Below are positions 8,468-16,595 of a stretch of DNA of 64,000 nucleotides, one piece after another. Numbering within the stretch: position 1 is the stretch's first letter; every line of letters starts with the position of its first letter. Made by a program: the position numbers and the translations under genes. A model generated the notes under the pieces. That model did no database searches, was not told the origin of the DNA, and saw nothing but the letters and a program-made list of their open reading frames with translations. The stretch is from positions 1 to 64,000 of the forward strand of contig CAVWRJ010000009.1 in assembly GCA_963757335.1 (NCBI GenBank). Reading direction: 5' to 3'. The stretch comes from DASQPA01 sp963757335 (GTDB taxonomy: Bacteria > Acidobacteriota > Thermoanaerobaculia > Multivoradales > UBA5704).

Positions 8468-10007
8468 CCCAGATAATACTCCAATCGAGCGAATTAGTAT
8501 TCGGCCGGGAGTCAGCGTTCTCTCGATCCTTCGCCATCTTAACTATAAGCCTTGGTTCGCCCTTGCGGAGTTCGTTGATAACGCCGTACAGAGCTATGTG
8601 TCAAACCGAGGCAGACTGGAGTCTTTGCATGGAAGGAGCTTCAAACTAAGGGTCCAGATCGACATCGACTCAGCGCCAATGCCTCGCATCTCGGTACGAG
8701 ATAACGCTGCTGGAATTGCGCGTGCAGACTTCCCGCGTGCCTTCCGACCGGCTGCCATACCTCCTGATCGGAGTGGACTTTCCGAGTTCGGAATGGGAAT
8801 GAAAAGCGCAGCGTGCTGGTTCGCGTCACGCTGGCAGGTACGTACCAAGGCTCTCAATGAAGAGATCGAGAGAACGGTTTGTTTCGACGTGGAGCGGATT
8901 GTTCTTGATCAACTCGAAGAACTCGATATACTCGAGATCGGCGCGGAACCAGCAGTGCATTTTACCGAGATTATCCTCGATGACTTGCACCACGCCCCCG
9001 TTGGTCGTACGTTAGCCAAGATTAAGGAGCATTTGACTGATATTTTTCGCGTGTATATCCGTCAGGGCCTATTGGAACTTAAGATTGGAGGAGAGCAGCT
9101 TAGCTACACCGAGCCACGAACGTTAATAGCGCCGTTCGCGCGCGATTCAGCGGGGGCACCACGATCGTGGCGAAAGGAGATCAGCTTCGATTTTGGAGAT
9201 GGCCTCTCTGTTTCCGGCTTCGCAGGCCTTGTAGACCCGATGAACACGGCCCGCTCTGGATTTTCATTGTTTCGGCGAAGCCGCCTCATCCAAGGCAGCG
9301 GCGACGAGGGCTATAGGCCGTCGTTGATCTTTGGACAAGCCGGCAACTTTCGCTGGCGCCGCCTTTTCGGGGAACTCCATCTAGATGGGTTCGAAGTTAG
9401 CCATACAAAGGACGGATTTCAATGGGATGAGAACGAGCAGCCGTTCCTAGAGTTACTGCGCGATCATCTCGACAGCGAAGAGTTGCCACTCCTACGTCAA
9501 GCTGATTTATATAGGGTTCAGGTAGCACGCAACGAAGTTGCCGAGGCCGCGCAGCGCGCCATCACGGGTGCCGTCGAGGCGATGCAGGCTACCTTGCCAG
9601 AGGTTCTTCCGCGCATAGCCGACCAGCCACCTGTCGAGACTCAAACATTCCCACTCGCTCCTGAGCCGACGCTTGTAGCCCGAGAATTCACTATTGACTT
9701 TAGAGGCCTGTGCTGGCTCATAAAGGTTGAGCTAACCAATGACCCATCTCAAGGTGAATGGCTGGCGATGAGCGACCAACAGGCAGTAGGCGCTAACCCA
9801 CAGACACTTGAGATTCGGATTTCTATGGCTCATCCGTTTATGGTGAGCTTTGCTCAGACTGATCCGAACAACGTCGAAGCATTAGTTCGCGTTGCGTCTG
9901 GTCTGGCCCTGTCGGAAAAATTAGCCCGTAACGCGGGAGTCCCGATGGCGAAGACCATCCGCAGAAATCTAAACGATATACTAAGACAGGCGCTATCCCG
10001 CCCATAG
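8457..10007 (+). CDS. MORC/MutL-like GHKL ATPase of a restriction-like system
   Basis: 516 aa, GTG start inside the methyltransferase 3' end (11-bp overlap). The GHKL ATP-binding motifs are present: N box ALAEFVDNAVQSYV, G1 box RDNAAGIA, and G2 box SEFGMGMKSAA. The rest resembles the S5-type transducer region of MORC-like ATPases (KDGFQWDENEQPFLELLRDH). Proteins of this type occur in prokaryotic R-M islands with a Z1 helicase and a C5 methylase. They are thought to couple ATP-driven dimerisation to DNA remodelling or cleavage by a partner. No nuclease motif is visible in this protein. Confidence 0.85.
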   Translation: MPVSPDNTPIERISIRPGVSVLSILRHLNYKPWFALAEFVDNAVQSYVSNRGRLESLHGRSFKLRVQIDIDSAPMPRISVRDNAAGIARADFPRAFRPAAIPPDRSGLSEFGMGMKSAACWFASRWQVRTKALNEEIERTVCFDVERIVLDQLEELDILEIGAEPAVHFTEIILDDLHHAPVGRTLAKIKEHLTDIFRVYIRQGLLELKIGGEQLSYTEPRTLIAPFARDSAGAPRSWRKEISFDFGDGLSVSGFAGLVDPMNTARSGFSLFRRSRLIQGSGDEGYRPSLIFGQAGNFRWRRLFGELHLDGFEVSHTKDGFQWDENEQPFLELLRDHLDSEELPLLRQADLYRVQVARNEVAEAAQRAITGAVEAMQATLPEVLPRIADQPPVETQTFPLAPEPTLVAREFTIDFRGLCWLIKVELTNDPSQGEWLAMSDQQAVGANPQTLEIRISMAHPFMVSFAQTDPNNVEALVRVASGLALSEKLARNAGVPMAKTIRRNLNDILRQALSRP

Positions 10008-10013
10008 GAAAGT

Positions 10014-12200
10014 ATGACCCTAAAAAATAATATTGCGATCGGCACACCACTTACAGTTTGGCGGCCAACAACAGGCGCTGAGGCTGAAGGCGTAGTCGGA
10101 TACAAATTGCCTCCTGACGCGCGGGCCTCTGTTCTGGAGTCGTCGGTCTCGATCTTGTCGAAGGGAACCGACCCCCAGTCTGTCGAAGGACAGGCTACTG
10201 GATTGGTCGTGGGCTACGTACAGAGTGGCAAGACTCTCTCCTTCACCACTGTGATGGCTTTGGCACGAGACAACGGTTTCCAGCTTGTCATCGTTGTGGC
10301 AGGCACATCAAAGCCGCTCCTTAACCAATCAACACAGCGCCTCCGCAAGGACCTGCGGATTGATGACGTGGATGGTCCGCTACGCTGGAAGCTCTACACC
10401 AACCCAGTCGATAACGAAAATAACCGACGTCATATCCAGCAAACCATCAATGATTGGAGAGATCCCGATGTCCAGGCTGGCGAGAAGGCAACGGTTCTTA
10501 TCACGGTGATGAAGCAGCATCGGCACCTTCGTAATCTCGTTGCTCTGTTGCAAAACCTCCAGCTTCAGAGAGTTCCAGCCCTTATCGTCGACGATGAAGC
10601 TGACCAAGCTAGCTTAAATATACTTGTAGTGCAGGGACGCCAGAGTACGACGTATCGTCGTCTATTGGAACTGCGTGGAGCGCTTCCTAACCATACCTTC
10701 CTCCAATACACTGCGACCCCGCAAGCACCCTTGCTCATCAATATTATCGATGCACTTTCTCCAGGTTTTGTCGAGGTACTCGAACCTGGAACCGAGTATG
10801 TGGGAGGACACGAATTCTTCGGTGGTGGAGCCGGCCTCGTCGAGGTAATACCACCGCATGAGATCATGACGGAAGACCATCCTCTGCGTGAGCCCCCAGA
10901 GTCTCTGCTCGAAGCGCTCCGTATCTTCCTCATAGGGGTGGCTGCTGGACTGACCGAAGGCCGGAGCGCACGAAACGCCAACCGATCAATGTTGGTACAT
11001 CCATCCCAGCGAATAGATTATCATCGAGAATTTCGTCACTGGATTGGCGAAATCTTTGATGAGTGGCAGAGAGTACTAGAGCTGCCGGAAAGTGATCCTG
11101 ACCGGGAGGATCTTCTCAATATTTTCCGTCAGTCATACAGCAAGCTTTGTCGTACAGTTCCTGAACTTCAGGCGTTCGACGATCTTGCTCGCCGCCTTCC
11201 TCGCGCATTTCGCCTAACGACGATCGAGGAGGTTAATGCGAGGGCTGGACAAACTCCGATTGTGGACTGGAGCCAATCATACGGATGGATCCTAGTGGGT
11301 GGACAAGCCATGGACCGCGGATTCACAGTTGAAGGCCTTACTGTGACGTACATGCCGCGTGGGCCTGGCGTTGGTAATGCCGACACCGTGCAGCAGCGTG
11401 GACGGTTCTTTGGATACAAGCGACGCTATCTTGGATATTGTCGCATCTACCTCGAGCAGGCTGCCCTCACGGCGTTTGAGGAATATGTAGAGCATGAAGA
11501 ATTTATGCGCGAACAGCTTCAGACCATTCAGCAAAGTGGCCAACCTCTTAGCGTCTGGAAGCGTGCATTCGTGCTCGCACCGGCCCTTCGGCCTTGCCGA
11601 CAGAACGTTCTGCAGTACGACTATGCGCGGGGAAACTACGCAGATCAATGGTTCCAGCCCGCTGTGGTGCTCGCGCCCAGTGAGGTTATCGACGCCAATC
11701 GCGCTGCTATTCAGGTCTTCGTCTCTAGTCTCCAGCTCGAGCAAGACGGGCAACAACGAGAGCAAGCACAGCGCCACTTAGTATGCCGAGATGTGGCATT
11801 AACGCGGGTCGTCTCCGACCTCGTCGTTCCATTCCGCGTCACTGGCGCTAGTGACGCCAATAATATGATCGGAGTTATGTTGCAGCTCTCCCAAGCATTG
11901 GAGACTAATCCTGACGAACTCTGCACCGTGTACCACATCAGCCCTGGCTTTCCTCGGCAACGCGCAACGGATCACGACGGTAGGATCAATGAGCTATTCC
12001 AAGGTCCGACGCGTCTTGCAGGAGGGGGCTACAGCTATCCTGGCGACGCCGCCTTCCATGACGATGGCCGCGTAACGATACAAGTGCACGTCTTGGATCT
12101 GAAACAGGGTGGCGTCATAATTGCGCAACAGGTCCCCGTGATTGCTATATGGCTCCCTAAACGCATGGCGATCAATTGGGTTGCGCAACACCAGCCATAG
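10014..12200 (+). CDS. Z1-domain SF2 helicase-like protein
   Basis: 728 aa, starting 6 bp after the ATPase gene. SF2 helicase motifs: Walker A GYVQSGKTLSF near residue 66, DEAD-like Walker B LIVDDEADQAS, motif III FLQYTATPQAPL, and a C-terminal lobe with GGQAMDRGFTVEGLTV and QQRGRFFGYKRRYLGY (arginine-finger region). This arrangement defines the Z1 domain found only in R-M-like neighbourhoods. It presumably uses ATP to move on or unwind DNA recognised as unmodified. The usual companions (a PD-(D/E)XK nuclease and an AIPR protein) do not follow; the next 700 bp hold only gene fragments. Confidence 0.88.
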   Translation: MTLKNNIAIGTPLTVWRPTTGAEAEGVVGYKLPPDARASVLESSVSILSKGTDPQSVEGQATGLVVGYVQSGKTLSFTTVMALARDNGFQLVIVVAGTSKPLLNQSTQRLRKDLRIDDVDGPLRWKLYTNPVDNENNRRHIQQTINDWRDPDVQAGEKATVLITVMKQHRHLRNLVALLQNLQLQRVPALIVDDEADQASLNILVVQGRQSTTYRRLLELRGALPNHTFLQYTATPQAPLLINIIDALSPGFVEVLEPGTEYVGGHEFFGGGAGLVEVIPPHEIMTEDHPLREPPESLLEALRIFLIGVAAGLTEGRSARNANRSMLVHPSQRIDYHREFRHWIGEIFDEWQRVLELPESDPDREDLLNIFRQSYSKLCRTVPELQAFDDLARRLPRAFRLTTIEEVNARAGQTPIVDWSQSYGWILVGGQAMDRGFTVEGLTVTYMPRGPGVGNADTVQQRGRFFGYKRRYLGYCRIYLEQAALTAFEEYVEHEEFMREQLQTIQQSGQPLSVWKRAFVLAPALRPCRQNVLQYDYARGNYADQWFQPAVVLAPSEVIDANRAAIQVFVSSLQLEQDGQQREQAQRHLVCRDVALTRVVSDLVVPFRVTGASDANNMIGVMLQLSQALETNPDELCTVYHISPGFPRQRATDHDGRINELFQGPTRLAGGGYSYPGDAAFHDDGRVTIQVHVLDLKQGGVIIAQQVPVIAIWLPKRMAINWVAQHQP

Positions 12201-12533
12201 TTCATAAATCTTGATCTTGCCGGGCTGCTCGGTAATCACGCACAGCGCGGGGTGCCAGCGCTTCGGTGAGCGCGAGGGCTGAGAAATCTCCATCCCAAAC
12301 CAGAACGCGAAAATGGCAGCAATCATTAAACGAAAGCTGCCAAAATACCTTGACGGGCAGTGAAACCCTTTGAAAGGCCCCTAGAATCTCAAGTGTCGGA
12401 GCCTTCGTGGAGCCGTTCAAGAGTCTCCGGAGGGCTCTCGTGCGCTTGGCGGCTCACGACGGTAGTTTCCTCGATGGACAACCCCTGGAATGTCAAACTG
12501 CTACTGCCTCCCCGGCAGAGCCGGGGGGTCTCC

Positions 12534-12630
12534 CCCAAGCGGCGCGGCATCCGGGTGATCGACGTCCGCCACGAGGCCGATGCGGTCTTCGCTACGGACG
12601 CGGTGGCCCGGCTCTCCAGCGTCCCGGGGT
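12534..12630 (+). pseudogene. Fragment of the TPP-dependent enzyme gene
   Basis: Encodes KRRGIRVIDVRHEADAVF followed by ARLSSVPG, nearly identical to residues 35-65 of the intact TPP enzyme at 56144-57874 (KRRGIRVVDVRHEADAVF). Nucleotide identity is also obvious when 57690-57782 is read on the minus strand. The homology ends abruptly on both sides, so this is a partial duplication, not a domain. Confidence 0.8.
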
Positions 12631-12663
12631 CATTGAGATCCTAAAAACTGACCTTGAGACGCT

Positions 12664-12785
12664 GTGAAAGCGGGACAGGGGAAGCTCACCTCCACGCCCC
12701 CGGGGCAGGAACCACGCACCGTCAAGCATTGCGTCGCCCCGTCGAGGCCAAGAGCGTCAATGGAAGTGCCCAGGAGGCCCACCAA
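12664..12785 (+). pseudogene. Fragment of a DUF3617 gene
   Basis: Near-identical at nucleotide level to 18690-18805 in the intact DUF3617 gene (blocks around KAGQGKLTST, PGQEPRTVKHCV and VEAKSVNG). The copy loses frame after the first ten residues and stops matching at about 12785, so it is a broken duplicate about 6 kb from its source. Confidence 0.8.
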
Positions 12786-13026
12786 GAGAAACCGCTGGCA
12801 CCTCCCGGGCCTTCGTGGCAGGCTTCGAGGGTCTCGCGAGGCTTCCGAGCTTCCGAGACCCCGGCTTGGCAGGCACCGCAAGCAGGGCGGCGATGACCGA
12901 TAGAACCCCAGGGCCCTCCCCCCCACATGCTACAATTCAGCATGGCGACAACTCCCAAGCTGCCCATACCGCCGATAGTCTGGCCACGGCCGGCGCCGGG
13001 CGCGGTGCAGCCGAGGAAGCTCGGGC

Positions 13027-14301
13027 GTGCCGGGGCCGGGGGCCTCTCCGGCGACCGTTCAGCCGAACCCCACGCCGCAGCCCCTGTCACGGAATGCTGC
13101 CGCTCCGCCGCCGGTCTTCTGGCAGCACCCGGCTCCGGGCTCGTTGCAGCGAAAGAGCGCGAACGTTCAGCGGCAGGGCGCTCCGGCAGAGACTCGGCCG
13201 GCGCCGCGGAGAGAGCCGGCACCGCCTCCGGTTTCCTGGCCGGGCCGGGTGCCTGGGGTTCTGCGGCAGAAGACGGGAGAGCCGGAGAGACAGGCGCCGC
13301 AGCGAGGTCCTCGGCTGGCTCCGGTGAGCCGGGTGGCCCTCCAGCGGTCCCCCGCTCCGGCCGCGCTGCGACCGCCACTCGCTCGCCAGGGTCAGACGAT
13401 CCAGCGGGCGGCCGAGAGCAAGAGCGAGGACCGGGACGTCATCCGCGAGTTCAACGACCTGATGCTGGTGGGGCCGAAGGCCAATTTCATGGGCAGCTTC
13501 AAGGTGGAGGTGCCCAGGATGACCGGGGAGCTGGTGGCGCTCTCGGGCTTCCACGGACCCGGCGGGGCCTTTTTGACGGCGAGCGGCAAACCCAGCAAGG
13601 CCGAGATGAAGATGGTGGACGTCTATACCGCCGCTTCCGGCCGGCCGGCGGCGAGCGGCAAGCTGCGCGACAACTCGGAGGAGGCGATCCGGCTCTGGAA
13701 GGGCAGAAAGCATCGCCGGGACACCTCCGGCCTCGACACCCAGGCCCAGCACGTGGTCCCTTTCTCGGAGCTGCACAGCGCGTCGGTCGTCAAGCTGTTC
13801 ACCGCCAACAGCGAGCACCCTTTCAACTCGCAGCTCCTGCCGAACAAGACCCAGTTCAGAGACGAGCTCGAATCGCTGGTGCCGGTCTGGTCGGCGTCCT
13901 CTTCCGGTGTCATCAAGCTCCCGAGCAAGGGGGTCGACTACTCGGAGCTCTCCGGATCGTTCCACCAGGGCTACCATTCCGCCTACAGCAAGGGCACCTG
14001 GGCCATGATGGAAGAGGTCATGGACGACCTGGCCTCCTGGAACGGCGGGAAGTGGACCGCGGAGATGATGGAGGCGGCGATCTTCCACGCCCAGAAGGGG
14101 GCGAGGGGATATGGCAGCGGCCTCTATCCCCTCTACCGGCATTTCGAGAAGGGCAGCGCGCCCATCTTCGTCTTCCCCCACTTCAGCGCCTCGGACGTGA
14201 GCGATCTGGAAGACGTCGCAATGGCCGATGCGTCGGACCAGAACCAGGTTCTGAGCGAGTTCGTCAAGAAAAAAGTATTGAAGCTGGGACAGCTCTCGTA
14301 G
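13027..14301 (+). CDS. Effector-like protein: Pro-rich repeats + AHH-like nuclease domain
   Basis: 424 aa from GTG 13027 (GAGGAAG about 8 nt upstream). The N-terminal 130 residues repeat a motif of the type PPPVxWPxPxPGxLQRK (PPPVFWQHPAPGSLQRK at 27-43, PPPVSWPGRVPGVLRQK at 66-82). A third copy, IPPIVWPRPAPGAVQPRK, lies just upstream in another frame from ATG 12942, so a one-base shift near 13020 probably separates the true start. The C-terminal domain has QHVVPF (241-246), FNSQLLPNKTQ (266-276) and HQGYHSAY (313-320). This pattern resembles AHH/HNH-superfamily toxin nucleases, with Gln in place of the first His. No immunity gene is evident. Nuclease activity is an inference. Confidence 0.6.
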   Translation: MPGPGASPATVQPNPTPQPLSRNAAAPPPVFWQHPAPGSLQRKSANVQRQGAPAETRPAPRREPAPPPVSWPGRVPGVLRQKTGEPERQAPQRGPRLAPVSRVALQRSPAPAALRPPLARQGQTIQRAAESKSEDRDVIREFNDLMLVGPKANFMGSFKVEVPRMTGELVALSGFHGPGGAFLTASGKPSKAEMKMVDVYTAASGRPAASGKLRDNSEEAIRLWKGRKHRRDTSGLDTQAQHVVPFSELHSASVVKLFTANSEHPFNSQLLPNKTQFRDELESLVPVWSASSSGVIKLPSKGVDYSELSGSFHQGYHSAYSKGTWAMMEEVMDDLASWNGGKWTAEMMEAAIFHAQKGARGYGSGLYPLYRHFEKGSAPIFVFPHFSASDVSDLEDVAMADASDQNQVLSEFVKKKVLKLGQLS

Positions 14302-14344
14302 CGTCCGCGCCCCCTCTCGCTCTCAGGGGAGCCGCGAGGCGGGC

Positions 14345-14377
14345 GGGCCGCCTCCTGGCGAGGCGGCCCGTTCTTTC
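14345..14377. terminator. Intrinsic terminator between convergent genes
   Basis: Perfect 10-bp G+C stem GGGCCGCCTC/GAGGCGGCCC with loop CTGGC, followed on the plus strand by GTTCTTTC. It sits between the stops of the nuclease-like gene (plus) and the deaminase-like gene (minus) and could serve the plus-strand gene. Confidence 0.7.
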
Positions 14378-14382
14378 GGAAG

Positions 14383-14913
14383 CTATTTGTAACCTTTCCC
14401 CACAGTCTCGATCTCCATCAGAAAAGACTGGTCCTTCTTGGTCGGCTTCTTCTTGCCCGAGCTCAGCTTCCGGTAGTCGAATCCAGTGCGCGCGTCTTCG
14501 TCCTCGGAGTCCGAGGACGGGTCGTCCTCGACGGTGAGGTCGGTGATGGCGATCTCGCCGGAGGAGACGCCGTATTCGTTGATGCCGGAGGTCCCCAGCG
14601 TCGCCCGGATGTGCAGCAGGTATTGCTGAATCTCGCCCTTCTTAAAGCCGAGCTGCTTCAGCGAAGATTCCGAGAGCCAGGCGAAGCTGGAGTGGTCGAT
14701 CATCAAATGGGGAGCACCCTTGCCGCGGAAGAAGGCCTGGCAGGCGAGGCAGGGTACCTTGGTGCCATAGACCATCGTTATCTCTTCGTTCGTATTCTTC
14801 TCGGTCTGGGTATAGATCGCCGATTCGGCGTGGATCTCCTGGTCGTTGTTGGCGACATCGACCGGAAGGCTCGAATGGATCGGGCCGTAAGCGAACTGGC
14901 GGGCGGACTTCAT
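14383..14913 (-). CDS. Deaminase-like domain protein (candidate toxin C-terminus)
   Basis: 176 aa. It carries the zinc signature of the cytidine-deaminase fold: H28-A-E30 (EIHAESAIY) and P54-C55-L-A-C58 (KVPCLACQAFF), with a beta strand between. This spacing is typical of small toxin deaminases. The C-terminal third is acidic and Ser-rich (DDPSSDSEDEDA), then basic. Its ATG overlaps the stop of the upstream repeat protein by 4 bp (ATGA). The frame upstream of the ATG reads STRKDEGRRR before a TAG. The two ORFs are either a coupled pair or one protein split by a frameshift. The substrate (nucleotide, DNA or RNA) cannot be inferred. Confidence 0.55.
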   Translation of the reverse strand: MKSARQFAYGPIHSSLPVDVANNDQEIHAESAIYTQTEKNTNEEITMVYGTKVPCLACQAFFRGKGAPHLMIDHSSFAWLSESSLKQLGFKKGEIQQYLLHIRATLGTSGINEYGVSSGEIAITDLTVEDDPSSDSEDEDARTGFDYRKLSSGKKKPTKKDQSFLMEIETVGKGYK

Positions 14914-15977
14914 CCGCCGGCGGCCCTCGTCCTTCCGGGTGCTCTATGGGCCTTGAGCGCCAGCCGCCTGTTCACTTCCTTGTCGAAATCCTTTCGGATC
15001 TTGACCTGCGGGTCTTTTTTGGCCTCGTCCAAGATCGCCCGGATCTCGGTTTTCGAGAGGCTCGTCGCGGTCCGTTCGAGCATCTTCCGCCGCTTGGTGA
15101 CATGGTGGGGGCGCACCTCGTCCTTGTAGACCTCGGAGAGCTTCCTTTTCTTCACCAGGCCGACCAGCGTCTTGTTCGTCTTCTTGTCGTTGGCCGACAG
15201 GCGGATCCTGCTGATCTTCTTGGACTTGTCGCTGATGATCGCGGTCTGCAGCTCAGGCGCGGCCTCCGAGATCTCCTTCATCGAATAGGAGAAGTTGACC
15301 ATCTGGCTCTCGGTCTGACCCAGCTTGAGCGGGCCCGAAGAGGGCAAGCCGCTGATCGAGACCTTGACGTCGGCCGGCACGTCGGGGAAGAGCGTGAAAT
15401 AGCTCGGCTGGGTGTTGTCCAGGCCGTGGATCGTCTGGTTGGTGGCGCCGACATCGTCGATATAACCCTGCCTGCGCTTCTGCCACGCGACCTGCCGGGC
15501 GGACCGCTGCAGCACCCCCGCTGCCGGCCGCGGCGGTGGAGCGGGCGCGCGCTGGAGGGCGGCCGCGAGATGGGGCGCCGGCGTCCTCGCCGTCGCCGTC
15601 GCCGCGGGCTTGGCTTGCGCGGCAGGCTTTGCCGAGGAGCGCGCGACGGCCGCCGCGACGTGCGCCGCCGGCGGTTTCATTCCTGTCGTCTTGGCCTGGG
15701 CGGCCGGCGCCGGCGCGGGATGGCCGACGGCGGCGCGAACATGGGGGGCGACCAGCCGCGCGGGGGCCGGCGCGGCCTTGGCCTGGGCAGCCGGCACCGG
15801 CGCGGAATGGCCGACGGCGGCGCGAACATGGGGGGCAACCGGCCGCGCGGGGGCCGGCGCGGCCTTGGCCTGGACAGCCGGCGTCGGCGCGGGATGGCCG
15901 ACAGCGGCGCGAACATGGGGGGCGACCGGCCGCGCGGGGGCCGGCGCGGCGGAGAGAAAAAAGGCGCGAAGTTCCAC
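14910..15977 (-). CDS. Effector N-terminal module with three 29-residue repeats
   Basis: 355 aa, GTG start with GGAGG 7 nt upstream. After 10 residues come three near-perfect 29-residue repeats (APARPVAPHVRAAVGHPAP then xPAxQAKAAP), and two degenerate ones (PAAHVAAAVARSSAKPAAQ and PAPHLAAALQRAP). The same HVxAAVxRxxQxK theme opens the protein at 20037-21338. Residues about 165-355 are globular (GYIDDVGATNQTIHGLDN, then Lys-rich helices) and unrecognised. It ends at a 4-bp overlap with the deaminase-like ORF and probably delivers or precedes that domain. No signal peptide is visible. Confidence 0.6.
   Translation of the reverse strand: MELRAFFLSAAPAPARPVAPHVRAAVGHPAPTPAVQAKAAPAPARPVAPHVRAAVGHSAPVPAAQAKAAPAPARLVAPHVRAAVGHPAPAPAAQAKTTGMKPPAAHVAAAVARSSAKPAAQAKPAATATARTPAPHLAAALQRAPAPPPRPAAGVLQRSARQVAWQKRRQGYIDDVGATNQTIHGLDNTQPSYFTLFPDVPADVKVSISGLPSSGPLKLGQTESQMVNFSYSMKEISEAAPELQTAIISDKSKKISRIRLSANDKKTNKTLVGLVKKRKLSEVYKDEVRPHHVTKRRKMLERTATSLSKTEIRAILDEAKKDPQVKIRKDFDKEVNRRLALKAHRAPGRTRAAGG
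15690..15950. repeat. Three in-frame 87-bp tandem repeats
   Basis: The units are spaced exactly 87 bp apart (marker TGGCCGAC at 15721, 15808 and 15895) and encode the 29-residue HVRAAVGH repeats of the minus-strand gene. High identity between units suggests recent expansion or gene conversion. Confidence 0.85.
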
Positions 15978-16067
15978 TGAGAGGCCTCCTCCTCGGGTCC
16001 GACTCTAATTCTCTCATGAATTGCTGGCCGCCCCTATCCTTCAGGGACCCAGGGGGCCAGGCGCTTC

Positions 16068-16113
16068 GTGGAGACGGCGCCGCCGCCGGTCTCCTGGCCG
16101 AGCCGGGTGCCTG
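16068..16113 (+). pseudogene. Fragment of the PPPVSW N-terminal module
   Basis: Encodes ETAPPPVSWPSRVPD, close to APPPVSWPGRVPG at 13200-13260 of the nuclease-like effector, then runs out of homology. It is an orphan scrap of the shared N-terminal repeat. Confidence 0.6.
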
Positions 16114-16192
16114 ATACGGCAGAAATGTCACGGCCCTGCAGCTCGAAGGAGATGCAGGGCCGCGATCAAGCTCACTCGGAGCTTCCGACAGG

Positions 16193-16381
16193 TTACGGGT
16201 GGCAGATCGAGCAGCAGGACCCCCCCAGGTTACTGGTCGCCGCCGGCCCACATGCCGAGCCGTTATCCGTGCAGGAGTCAGAGATCTTTTGGTTGTCCCC
16301 CTCCAAGCCCCCGGCAACATGCTGGAGGTGAAGGATCGTTTCCCGGTTGAGATGCAGGTTCTTTAGGGTCTTCTTCTTCAA
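16193..16381 (-). CDS. Class I lanthipeptide-type precursor peptide
   Basis: A 62-aa ORF with a TTG start and AAGGAG 8 nt upstream. The leader MKKKTLKNLHLNRETILHLQ followed by HVAGG has the L-N-R-E-T-(I/L) pattern and double-Gly end of class I lanthipeptide leaders. The 37-residue core has five Cys (ISDSCTDNG, SACGPAATS, SCCSIC) and many Ser/Thr, as needed for (methyl)lanthionine rings. No LanB, LanC, LanM, transporter or protease gene is in the window, so modification must come from elsewhere or the gene is an orphan. It lies on the same strand as, and 215 bp upstream of, the repeat/deaminase-like genes. Confidence 0.7.
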   Translation of the reverse strand: MKKKTLKNLHLNRETILHLQHVAGGLEGDNQKISDSCTDNGSACGPAATSNLGGSCCSICHP

Positions 16382-16595
16382 GAGGTGCACTCCTTGGAGG
16401 CCACCCTGGGCCTCGAGATGACCCCTCCGGTCTCGTCCGGAGGCGGCAGGCGCGAAGTATAGCTCTCGCCCCGCCCTGCCTGCCCCAGGTACGGAGAGGA
16501 GGTGAAGGACCCTCTCCACAATCGCCGCCAGGCTCCAGACGAGAGCGCTGGCGAGTCGGGCTCGAAGGCAGAGTCCAGCGATCACGGGTCCGAGT

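Larger units (their letters stand above)
12201..12941. other. Gene-fragment zone with no intact gene
   Basis: Lies between the Z1 gene and the next effector-like gene. It contains a piece of a TPP-enzyme gene (12534-12630), a piece of a DUF3617 gene (12664-12785) and a small hairpin (CCCCGGC/GCCGGGG near 12510). The part 12201-12430 holds only short ORFs that I cannot assign. TACAAT at 12931-12936 would fit a -10 box for a nearly leaderless start at ATG 12942. Confidence 0.6.
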
